From contig DGHL01000013.1 of NCBI GenBank assembly GCA_002392645.1, forward strand, positions 1-48,933: a DNA stretch of 48,933 nt, written 5' to 3'. Below, one piece after another: positions 1-6,710 of the stretch (the stretch's first letter is position 1; the number at the start of each line of letters is the position of its first letter). The translations under genes and the position numbers were made by a program. The notes beneath the pieces were generated by a model, which did no database searches, was not told the DNA's origin, and saw nothing but the letters and a program-made list of their open reading frames with translations. The DNA comes from Prevotellaceae bacterium UBA3849. GTDB lineage: Bacteria > Bacteroidota > Bacteroidia > Bacteroidales > Bacteroidaceae.

Positions 1-91
1 TAACAGTTTGCACCGAAAGAAAACAAAAAGATGACATAATGATATTCACATAATTGATTAATTTAACTCGTGGGAATTTTTAGAACCCACC
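1..91 (-). repeat. Diverged, edge-truncated copy of a palindromic intergenic element
   Basis: Read on the minus strand, this stretch begins with GGTGGGTTCTA, then ATTCCCAC, and about 73 bases in carries GTTTTCTTTCGGTGCA followed by ACTGTTA. The element at 16467-16658 has the same blocks in the same order, with GGTGGG and TTTCGGTGCA 74 bases apart. The AT-rich stretch between the blocks has diverged. The window edge cuts the copy near its centre. It ends about 25 bases before the cdaA start. No gene is supported in bases 1-115. Confidence 0.75.
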
Positions 92-115
92 TTAATAGTA
101 ATAACTAAAAAAAAC

Positions 116-883
116 TTGTTTATATCCTTTGGCATAAAAGACGCTATAGACATATTGTTGGTCGCAATAGTGCTATACTCCACATATCGGTTCATGCGTG
201 AATCGAGAACGCTTAACGTGTTCGTCGGCATCCTGGCATTTATCATGGTGTGGCTGCTCGTCTCGCAAGTACTTGAGATGCGACTCACCGGTGCCATCTT
301 CGACAAGTTCGTCAGCGTGGGTGCACTTGCCATCATCGTATTGTTCCAAGAGGAGATAAAGAAATTCCTTTACAGTCTGGGAGAGCACAACAAACTGCAC
401 AGGCTGCTAAACTGGTTTGCACGTAAGGACGTAAAGAAGTCTGACGAACGCGAAGCTATCATGCCTATCGTCATGGCATGCATCAACATGGCAAGGGCAA
501 AGTGCGGTGCACTGATAGTAGTAGAGCGCGGCACTCCCCTCGATGACATCGTTGCCACCGGAGACTTGGTTGACGCAAACATCAACCAGCGTCTTATAGA
601 GAACATATTTTTCAAGAATTCTCCACTGCACGATGGTGCCATGATTATAAGTCAGAAACGCATCAAGGCCGCCGGATGTATATTACCGGTAAGCCACGAC
701 CTCAACATACCACGCGAACTCGGACTGCGACATCGTGCTGCCATGGGTATATCGCAGGCTTCCGATGCCGTCGCGATAGTGGTTTCTGAGGAGACCGGAC
801 GTATATCTGCCGCAATAAAAGGACAGTTCAGGCTTCGACTGTCGGCAGAGAACCTTGAGGCGATACTTACGGAGGAACTTTAG
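116..883 (+). CDS. cdaA: Diadenylate cyclase CdaA (membrane-bound c-di-AMP synthase)
   Basis: Condenses two ATP into the second messenger c-di-AMP at the inner membrane. Three hydrophobic segments lie at about residues 10-25, 35-52 and 62-78. The DisA_N catalytic domain follows, with the DGA motif in LHDGAMII (173-175) and the RHRAA motif (206-210), both intact. Length (255 aa) is normal for the family. The only usable start is TTG at 116: the frame is open back to a stop at 59-61 but holds no ATG or GTG, and MFISFGIKD matches the usual CdaA N-terminus. A repeat element ends just upstream, so the start region may have been altered by it. In relatives folP often lies upstream; it is not recognisable here. 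Confidence 0.93.
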   Translation: MFISFGIKDAIDILLVAIVLYSTYRFMRESRTLNVFVGILAFIMVWLLVSQVLEMRLTGAIFDKFVSVGALAIIVLFQEEIKKFLYSLGEHNKLHRLLNWFARKDVKKSDEREAIMPIVMACINMARAKCGALIVVERGTPLDDIVATGDLVDANINQRLIENIFFKNSPLHDGAMIISQKRIKAAGCILPVSHDLNIPRELGLRHRAAMGISQASDAVAIVVSEETGRISAAIKGQFRLRLSAENLEAILTEEL

Positions 884-895
884 TCGTTTATGTTT

Positions 896-941
896 TATGG
901 TTTACGGTTTATGGTTCTCGCCCTGACGGACACAAACCATA
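896..941 (+). terminator. Possible weak hairpin after cdaA
   Basis: TATGGTTT (896-903) and AAACCATA (934-941) can pair around a 30-base loop that itself holds repeated TTTATGGTT-like words. There is no following T-run, so termination is only a guess. Confidence 0.25.
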
Positions 942-1004
942 GTAGAGAAATCAGATTCAACAGGACAACAATCATATAAATAACATATAAAAACATCAAA
1001 AAAA

Positions 1005-2015
1005 ATGAGTTTAATCGAACAGATCGTAGCGCGTGCTAAGGCAAACAAGCAGCGCATCGTGCTCCCTGAAGCAGAGGAGGAGCGCACACTTATCGCAGCA
1101 GACAAGGTTTTGGAACAGGAGATTGCAGACCTTATCCTTATCGGTAACCCAGCAAAGGTTGATGCTCTTGCAAAGCAGCACAACCTGAAGAACATCGGCA
1201 AGGCTACACTCATCGACCCTGAGAACTATGAGAAGTCTGAGGAACTGGCACAGCTCCTGCAGAAGCTTCGCGAGAAGAAGGGCATGACTATAGAGAAGGC
1301 TCGCGAGCTCGTTAAGAACCCTCTCTACCTCGGCTGCCTTATCATCAAGACTGAGGGCGCTGACGGTCAGATTTCTGGTGCTCTCTCTACAACTGGCGAC
1401 ACACTGCGTCCTGCACTGCAGATTATCAAGACTGCTCCTGGCATCTCTTGCGTATCAGGCGCTATGCTTATGATTACCGACAAACCAGAGTATGGTGAGA
1501 ACGGTGTTCTCGTATTCGCTGACGTTGCCGTTACTCCAATGCCAGACGCTAACCAGCTCGGTCAGATTGCAGTTTGCGCTGCACAGACAGCACGTTCAGT
1601 TGCAGGTTTCACTGATCCACGTGTGGCTATGTGCTCATTCTCTACAAAGGGCTCTGCTTCTCACGAGGTAGTCGACAAGGTTGTAGAGGCTACAAAGATT
1701 GCCAAGGAACTTGATCCAAACCTCAAGATAGACGGTGAGCTTCAGGCTGACGCAGCACTCGTTCCTGCTGTAGGTTCTAAGAAGGCTCCAGGTTCTGAGA
1801 TAGCAGGTAAGGCAAACGTACTCGTATTCCCTAACCTTGAGGTGGGCAACATCGGTTACAAGCTCGTTCAGCGTCTTGCTGGTGCTACGGCTCTCGGTCC
1901 AATCCTCCAGGGTATCGCACGCCCAGTGAACGACCTTTCACGCGGCTGCTCTGTAGAAGATATCGTAAATCTCGTTGCCATCACTGCTTGCCAGGCAATG
2001 GACGCTAAATCATAA
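1005..2015 (+). CDS. pta: Phosphate acetyltransferase (Pta)
   Basis: Interconverts acetyl-CoA plus phosphate with acetyl phosphate and CoA in the cytoplasm; with acetate kinase it makes ATP during fermentation to acetate. The 336-residue protein is the short, single-domain PTA_PTB form without the regulatory N-terminal extension of enterobacterial Pta. Recognisable family segments include VLPEAEEERTL near the N-terminus, SGALSTTGDTLRPALQ in the middle and GSEIAGKANVLVFPNLEVGN near the C-terminus. Codon use is strongly biased, as expected of a highly expressed gene. The partner ackA normally follows directly; here an S23-type gene cassette separates them. Confidence 0.96.
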   Translation: MSLIEQIVARAKANKQRIVLPEAEEERTLIAADKVLEQEIADLILIGNPAKVDALAKQHNLKNIGKATLIDPENYEKSEELAQLLQKLREKKGMTIEKARELVKNPLYLGCLIIKTEGADGQISGALSTTGDTLRPALQIIKTAPGISCVSGAMLMITDKPEYGENGVLVFADVAVTPMPDANQLGQIAVCAAQTARSVAGFTDPRVAMCSFSTKGSASHEVVDKVVEATKIAKELDPNLKIDGELQADAALVPAVGSKKAPGSEIAGKANVLVFPNLEVGNIGYKLVQRLAGATALGPILQGIARPVNDLSRGCSVEDIVNLVAITACQAMDAKS

Positions 2016-2040
2016 AGCACTCGACGTGCTTTATGATTTA
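2006..2040 (+). terminator. Perfect 15-bp hairpin overlapping the pta stop codon
   Basis: Bases 2006-2020 and 2026-2040 are perfect reverse complements around a 5-base loop (TCGAC). The left arm contains the pta stop codon. The run of T needed for a classic intrinsic terminator is absent, so this could terminate transcription, stabilise the pta mRNA 3' end, or mark the edge of the adjacent inserted cassette. Confidence 0.6.
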
Positions 2041-2572
2041 AGTGAAGAACTAAGAGTGAAAAGTGAAGAATTTAAGTTACGGTAGGTCACGCTGATGATA
2101 GCTTACAATAGGCATAATTCTCCTCTTATGATAAAAAGCCAGGCTTTCTCCGTCAGAATAACCAACATGGTGGAGTTCCTTCTTAGAAATAGGAGTCAGA
2201 ACATGCGCCCTTTGTACAATCAGGTTCTCCGTTCGGGAACATCCATAATGGCAAACATAAGTGAGTCTCAGTTTGCACAAAGTGGTGCGGATTTCATAAC
2301 TAAACTTCACATAGCTCTCAAAGAAGCCAACGAAACACAAAATTGGATAACTCTATTGCATGAACAAAAATGCCTTACGCAAAAAGAATGCGAGAGCATG
2401 ACTAAGGATTGCAATGAGATAATAGCCATGTTGGTATCTTCACTTAACACATCTAAAAGAAATCAACAACAAGTCGTTAAATAAAATGGAGAGTAACATG
2501 AGTGTAGGGTTAAAGGAATTTAGGCACATAAGGTAACTTAAATTCTTCACTCTTCACTTTTAACTCTTCACT
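2041..2572. mobile_element. Inverted-repeat-bounded S23 cassette between pta and ackA
   Basis: Left arm 2041-2080 and right arm 2533-2572 are inverted copies matching at 36 of 40 positions. They share an exact inner 19 bases that include GTGAAGAATTTAAGTTAC. The only gene inside is the S23-type four-helix-bundle protein. Arms enclosing an S23 gene recall the intervening sequences found in some 23S rRNA genes, which encode S23 proteins. Mobility is inference; no transposase is encoded and no clear target duplication was seen. Confidence 0.55.
2095..2484 (+). CDS. Four-helix-bundle protein of the 23S rRNA intervening-sequence (S23) family
   Basis: A 129-residue protein with the signature of the S23/four-helix-bundle family: LYNQVLRSGTSIMANISES at about 40-60, FITKLHIALKEANETQNWI at about 67-86, then a CxxMxxxCNEIxAML helix and SSLNTSK near the end. 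The biochemical role of the stand-alone family is unknown; members are encoded in intervening sequences of some bacterial 23S rRNA genes, and the Avd protein of diversity-generating retroelements has the same fold. No reverse transcriptase is present here. A start at MIKSQAF (2128) is also possible. It interrupts the usual pta-ackA pair and may be co-transcribed with them. Confidence 0.88.
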   Translation: MIAYNRHNSPLMIKSQAFSVRITNMVEFLLRNRSQNMRPLYNQVLRSGTSIMANISESQFAQSGADFITKLHIALKEANETQNWITLLHEQKCLTQKECESMTKDCNEIIAMLVSSLNTSKRNQQQVVK

Positions 2573-2590
2573 TTTAAAACAAAAATTTTT

Positions 2591-3784
2591 ATGAAAATTT
2601 TAGTTTTGAACTGCGGCAGCAGTTCCATCAAGTACCAGCTCTTCAACACTGAGAGCGGTGATATCCTTGCAAAGGGTGGCATAGAGAAGATTGGCCTTCC
2701 TGGAGCATTCATCAAGTTTAACGTTGCTGACGGTAAGAAGACCATCGAGCAGGACATTCCTGAGCACACAGTGGGCGTACAGCTCATCTTCGACGTACTC
2801 ACAAACGCTGAGTACGGTGCGCTGAAGTCTCTCGAGGAACTCGACGCAGTAGGTCACCGCGTGGTACACGGTGGTGAGAAGTTCGCTGAGTCTGTTGTCA
2901 TCACTGACGAGGTGCTGAAGCAGATTGAGGCTTGCAACGACCTCGCTCCTCTGCACAACCCAGCAAACCTTAAGGGTATTGCTGCCGTTACAGCACTGCT
3001 GCCAAACCTTCCACAGGTAGCTGTATTTGACACTGCCTTCCACCAGACAATGCCTGCTAAGGCATATATGTATGCAGTACCTTACGCTCTGTATGAGAAG
3101 TATGGCGTACGTCGCTATGGCTTCCACGGCACATCACACCGCTACGTTTCAGCTCGCGCACTGGAGTTCCTCGGCATGAAGGCTGAAGGTACAAAGGTCA
3201 TCACCGCACACATCGGTAACGGTGGTTCACTTGCAGCCGTTAAGGACGGCAAGTGTCAGGATACCTCAATGGGTCTTACTCCACTTGAGGGCGTTATGAT
3301 GGGTACACGTTCTGGTGACATCGACGGTGGTGCAGTGTCATTCATCATGAAGAAGGAGGGACTTGACGCTGACGGTATCTCTAACCTGCTCAACAAGCAG
3401 TCTGGTCTCGCTGGTATCTCTTGCAAGTCAAGCGATATGCGTGAGGTGTTCCAGGGCTACGTTGACGGTGATCCTAAGTGTCAGCTCGCTATCGAGATGT
3501 ACACATACCGCATCAAGAAGTATATCGGCTCTTATGCTGCTGCACTCGGCGGCTGCGACGTTCTCGTGTTCACCGCCGGTGTATGTGAGAACCAGTCAGA
3601 CATCCGTGAGATGATATGTAAGGACATGGAGTGGATGGGCATCAAGCTCGACACTGCAAAGAACGCAACGATACATGGTGAGGAAGCTGTTATCTCAGCA
3701 CCAGACTCAAAGGTTAAGGTCGTTGTCATCCCAACTGACGAGGAGAAGATGATTGCAAATGATACTGCATCATTAGTAAAATAA
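2591..3784 (+). CDS. ackA: Acetate kinase
   Basis: Transfers phosphate from acetyl phosphate to ADP, giving acetate and ATP, the second half of the Pta-AckA pathway. The 397-residue length is standard. ASKHA-fold motifs are visible: the N-terminal LVLNCGSSSIKYQLF, GHRVVHGGE at about 87-95, GFHGTSHRYVS at about 177, TAHIGNGGSLAA at about 208, MGTRSGDIDGG at about 238 and TAGVCENQ near 327. Codon bias matches pta. The ATG at 2591 lies 19 bases after the right arm of the S23 cassette, so any promoter there would lie in or beside the repeat. Confidence 0.97.
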   Translation: MKILVLNCGSSSIKYQLFNTESGDILAKGGIEKIGLPGAFIKFNVADGKKTIEQDIPEHTVGVQLIFDVLTNAEYGALKSLEELDAVGHRVVHGGEKFAESVVITDEVLKQIEACNDLAPLHNPANLKGIAAVTALLPNLPQVAVFDTAFHQTMPAKAYMYAVPYALYEKYGVRRYGFHGTSHRYVSARALEFLGMKAEGTKVITAHIGNGGSLAAVKDGKCQDTSMGLTPLEGVMMGTRSGDIDGGAVSFIMKKEGLDADGISNLLNKQSGLAGISCKSSDMREVFQGYVDGDPKCQLAIEMYTYRIKKYIGSYAAALGGCDVLVFTAGVCENQSDIREMICKDMEWMGIKLDTAKNATIHGEEAVISAPDSKVKVVVIPTDEEKMIANDTASLVK

Positions 3785-3797
3785 AATTATGTTTTAT

Positions 3798-3841
3798 GAG
3801 TGTTGAGTTATGAGTTCCCTGAGAATCACGGCTCAACACTC
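3798..3841 (+). terminator. Hairpin terminator after ackA
   Basis: GAGTGTTGAG (3798-3807) pairs perfectly with CTCAACACTC (3832-3841), followed by TTTATTC. Its position 14 bases after the ackA stop fits an intrinsic terminator, though the loop is long (24 bases). Confidence 0.55.
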
Positions 3842-3901
3842 TTTATTCATAATCTATTAACCAATAACACCGAATTTATAACTCATAATTTGCTAAGCAT
3901 T

Positions 3902-4693
3902 ATGCGAGTAATTATCGAACCAAACTACGAGAAACTGTCTAAGTGGGCAGCAACATACGTGGCAAAAAGAATCAATGAGGCTAAGCCTACGGCAGAAAAG
4001 CCTTTTAAGTTAGGATGTCCTACAGGTTCATCTCCATTAGGACTATACAAGGAACTCATTGCAATGAACAAGGCAGGCAAGGTATCTTTCGAACATGTCA
4101 TCACATTCAACATGGATGAATATGTAAACCTGCCGGAAGCACACCCGGAGTCTTATCACTCTTTCATGTGGAACAACTTCTTTAACCACATTAATATAAA
4201 AAAGGAGAACGTGCATATCCTCAACGGTAATGCCCCCGACCTCATAGCTGAGTGTGAGGCATACGAGAAAGCCATAGAGGATGCCGGCGGCATAGACCTC
4301 TTCATGGGCGGCGTTGGTCCTGACGGTCACCTGGCCTTCAACGAGCCAGGCAGTTCGCTCTCTTCCAAGACACGCATCAAGACTCTTACCACTGACACTA
4401 TAATAGCCAACAGCCGCTTCTTTGACGGCGACCTCAGCCAGGTGCCCAAGCAGGCACTGACGGTAGGTATAGGTACTGTAATGGCAGCAAAGGAGGTACT
4501 GCTCGTCTGCAACGGTCATCACAAAGCACGTGCCTTGCAGCACATCGTTGACGGCGAAGTAAGCCACAAGTGGACTGCCTCTATGCTTCAGATGCACCCA
4601 CATGCCATCGTAGTATGCGACGAAGCTGCATGTGATGAGCTCACCGTAGGTACTTACAAGTACTATCTTGACAAAGAGCGTGGCAATCTGTAA
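3902..4693 (+). CDS. nagB: Glucosamine-6-phosphate deaminase
   Basis: Converts glucosamine-6-phosphate to fructose-6-phosphate and ammonia in amino-sugar catabolism. The 263-residue product has the family hallmarks: GCPTGSSPLGLYKEL near 38-52, the catalytic-loop sequence ITFNMDEYVNL near 72, YHSFMWNNFF, and GGVGPDGHLAFNEPGSS near 137-153. The open frame extends upstream to 3800, but that extension covers the ackA terminator hairpin and has no family similarity. The ATG at 3902 gives MRVIIEPNYEKLS, which matches NagB N-termini. Followed by a strong terminator, so probably monocistronic. Confidence 0.95.
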   Translation: MRVIIEPNYEKLSKWAATYVAKRINEAKPTAEKPFKLGCPTGSSPLGLYKELIAMNKAGKVSFEHVITFNMDEYVNLPEAHPESYHSFMWNNFFNHINIKKENVHILNGNAPDLIAECEAYEKAIEDAGGIDLFMGGVGPDGHLAFNEPGSSLSSKTRIKTLTTDTIIANSRFFDGDLSQVPKQALTVGIGTVMAAKEVLLVCNGHHKARALQHIVDGEVSHKWTASMLQMHPHAIVVCDEAACDELTVGTYKYYLDKERGNL

Positions 4694-4731
4694 TATCACA
4701 TAACTTCAGAAAGAAGCAATAATACCATTCC

Positions 4732-4781
4732 TACGGGAATCTTGCAAATCGACATGAGACTGCAAGGTTCCCGTATTTTTT
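4732..4781 (+). terminator. Strong intrinsic terminator after nagB
   Basis: TACGGGAATCTTGCA (4732-4746) pairs with 4761-4775, 15 positions with a single G-T wobble, and is followed directly by six T (4776-4781). Confidence 0.85.
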
Positions 4782-4877
4782 GACTATTTTTTAGAAAATC
4801 CCAGTGCTTATAGCAAACAAATGTTAATATTAAACAGAAATACAGAACAAACAAAGTAATATTTCGCATAAAGATAG

Positions 4878-4885
4878 TAATTTTG
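4878..4885 (+). promoter_or_regulatory. Bacteroidetes -7 box for the FadL-type gene
   Basis: TAATTTTG fits TAnnTTTG, about 57 bases before the start codon. No clear TTTG -33 element is seen about 20 bases upstream, so this is a partial match. Confidence 0.4.
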
Positions 4886-4941
4886 CATGCCGAAATGAAA
4901 AATGTGCAAAGAAACAAATCTGCATACAAATATTTAAGATA

Positions 4942-6456
4942 ATGATAAAGAAAATTGTTTTTGCTGCAGCACTTGGTTGCGCAGCATTCATCAACGGCTT
5001 TGCTGGTGGTATCTTAACAAACACTAATCAGAATGTAGCATTCCTCCGTAATCCTGCACGCGATGGTGCCATAGGTATTGATGGTACCTACAGCAACCCT
5101 GCCGGTGTGGCTTTCCTTGACGAGGGCACCCACCTGTCAATAAACTGGCAGGCAGCATGGCAGACACGTACCATTGAGACTACCAACCCAGTGTTCGGTC
5201 CGATACCAGATGACAACGACAAAGGGTACAAGGGTTATTTGGGCAACAAGGACTTTAACGGTCAGCCTCAGACTTACGAGGGCAAGGCTTCTGCACCATT
5301 CATACCTTCAGTACAGGCTGCATATAACAAAGACCGTTGGTCATTCCAGTTCAATTTCTCTGTAACCGGTGGCGGTGGCAAGTGTGAGTTTGCTAACGGT
5401 CTTGGCTCTTTCGAAGGCGCTGTGGGACAAATAGCTGCAGGACTGAATCAGTTCGGAGTTGCTGCAGGACTACCAAACGCTGTAATTTGCAACGGCTACG
5501 ACTGTAACAGTTACATGCAGGGTAAGCAGTATTACTTTGGCTTCACCATGGGTGCGGCTTATAAGGTTACAGACAATTTCTCTGTATATGGTGGCATCCG
5601 TGTGCTCTATGGTTCTGCCACATATAAAGCGAAGATTGACAATATCAAGGTTATCACCGCTGCTACTCCAGAAGGAATGGACTTCGGACAATACTATGAC
5701 CAGCTCAAGCCTTATATCGATGCTGCTGCACAGGTTTCCCCCGCTGCAAGAAAACTTCAGGCAGTTGAGTCTTATCGCGAAGGCGTAAACCTTCAGTCAG
5801 ACCAGAGTGGTGTAGGCTTTGCTCCTATCCTTGGTGCAGACTTGAAGCTTGGTAAGTTTAACCTTGCCGTAAAGTATGAGTTCCGCACAAAGATGAACAT
5901 GGAGAACAAGTCAACAGTGAAGGAGGCTCACGCCATCGATGCAGTGAACGTGTACCGTGACGGCACTTCCATCCGCGAGGATCAGCCATCACTGCTCGCT
6001 TTCGGCGTGCAGTACAGTCCTATAGAGTGCGTACGCATTAACGCAGGCTACCACCACTTCTACGACAAGGCTGCAAAGAAGACTTATTACAAGATGAACG
6101 AATCTGGAGTTTCTACACGCTACGATAACAAGAACGACATGCTTGCAAACGGCACAAACGAGTACCTTGGCGGTGCAGAGTGGGATATAACAAAGAAACT
6201 GACCGCCAGTGCTGGTTTCCAGATTACACGTTACGGCAACACCGACGAGTATATCAACGACATCTCATTTGTAGTTGACTCATGGAGCTATGGTTTAGGT
6301 ATCAAGTATCAGGTGACCGACAAGATTGCAATCAACGCAGCCTACTTCAAGACTTGCTACGACAAATACACCACCGCACTTGACGCTAACGGCGTACAGA
6401 ACACCTTCACTCGTTCAAATCGCGTAGGCGCAATAGGTGTTGACATCGACTTCTAA
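4942..6456 (+). CDS. FadL/OmpP1/TodX-family outer-membrane transport protein
   Basis: Predicted outer-membrane beta-barrel that lets hydrophobic compounds cross the outer membrane; the substrate cannot be told from sequence. Residues 1-21 form a signal peptide (charged MIKK, hydrophobic core, cleavage near FAGG). The mature start GGILTNTNQNVAFLRNPAR and the nearby GTYSNPAGVAF are characteristic of the FadL family in Bacteroidetes. Alternating hydrophobic beta-strand patterns follow to a C-terminal VGAIGVDIDF ending in phenylalanine, as expected for BamA recognition. 504 residues, usual for the family. It lies alone between terminators at 4732-4781 and 6494-6524. Confidence 0.88.
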   Translation: MIKKIVFAAALGCAAFINGFAGGILTNTNQNVAFLRNPARDGAIGIDGTYSNPAGVAFLDEGTHLSINWQAAWQTRTIETTNPVFGPIPDDNDKGYKGYLGNKDFNGQPQTYEGKASAPFIPSVQAAYNKDRWSFQFNFSVTGGGGKCEFANGLGSFEGAVGQIAAGLNQFGVAAGLPNAVICNGYDCNSYMQGKQYYFGFTMGAAYKVTDNFSVYGGIRVLYGSATYKAKIDNIKVITAATPEGMDFGQYYDQLKPYIDAAAQVSPAARKLQAVESYREGVNLQSDQSGVGFAPILGADLKLGKFNLAVKYEFRTKMNMENKSTVKEAHAIDAVNVYRDGTSIREDQPSLLAFGVQYSPIECVRINAGYHHFYDKAAKKTYYKMNESGVSTRYDNKNDMLANGTNEYLGGAEWDITKKLTASAGFQITRYGNTDEYINDISFVVDSWSYGLGIKYQVTDKIAINAAYFKTCYDKYTTALDANGVQNTFTRSNRVGAIGVDIDF

Positions 6457-6493
6457 TCTCATAACTGTTATATACAACCACATTTAATTTTGC

Positions 6494-6524
6494 GACCGCT
6501 CGTCACCATGTGTGATGGGCGGTC
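6494..6524 (+). terminator. Terminator after the FadL-type gene
   Basis: GACCGCTCGTCAC (6494-6506) pairs with GTGATGGGCGGTC (6512-6524), 13 bp with two G-T wobbles and a 5-base loop, followed by a T-rich stretch (ACTTACTTTT). Confidence 0.75.
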
Positions 6525-6631
6525 ACTTACTTTTATACATTATAAACATACATATCAGCAGTTCTGTGGTTTTTTAATACACTATAAACAAGAAACTGAC
6601 GAATTACTGTATCGCAAAAGTCATGTATTTT

Positions 6632-6663
6632 TTTGGTAGTTCAAATAAAACTTTGTAACTTTG
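6632..6663 (+). promoter_or_regulatory. Bacteroidetes promoter for the GH2 gene
   Basis: TTTG at 6632-6635, a 20-base spacer and TAACTTTG at 6656-6663 match the TTTG/TAnnTTTG sigma-ABfr consensus exactly. Transcription would start near 6670. Confidence 0.8.
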
Positions 6664-6710
6664 CAGTGATTTGGCATTACCTACTATGGTAAACCATAGT
6701 CACCACCAAT

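Noticed and set aside
1..61. 3' end of folP upstream of cdaA
   Set aside because: The bases are accounted for by the palindromic element, and no frame ends in a recognisable FolP C-terminus.
2095..2484. Avd protein of a diversity-generating retroelement
   Set aside because: The fold is shared, but no reverse transcriptase, template repeat or variable repeat is present, and the sequence fits the general S23 group better.
3800..3901. N-terminal extension of NagB
   Set aside because: It runs through the ackA terminator hairpin and has no family similarity; the ATG at 3902 gives the normal NagB start.
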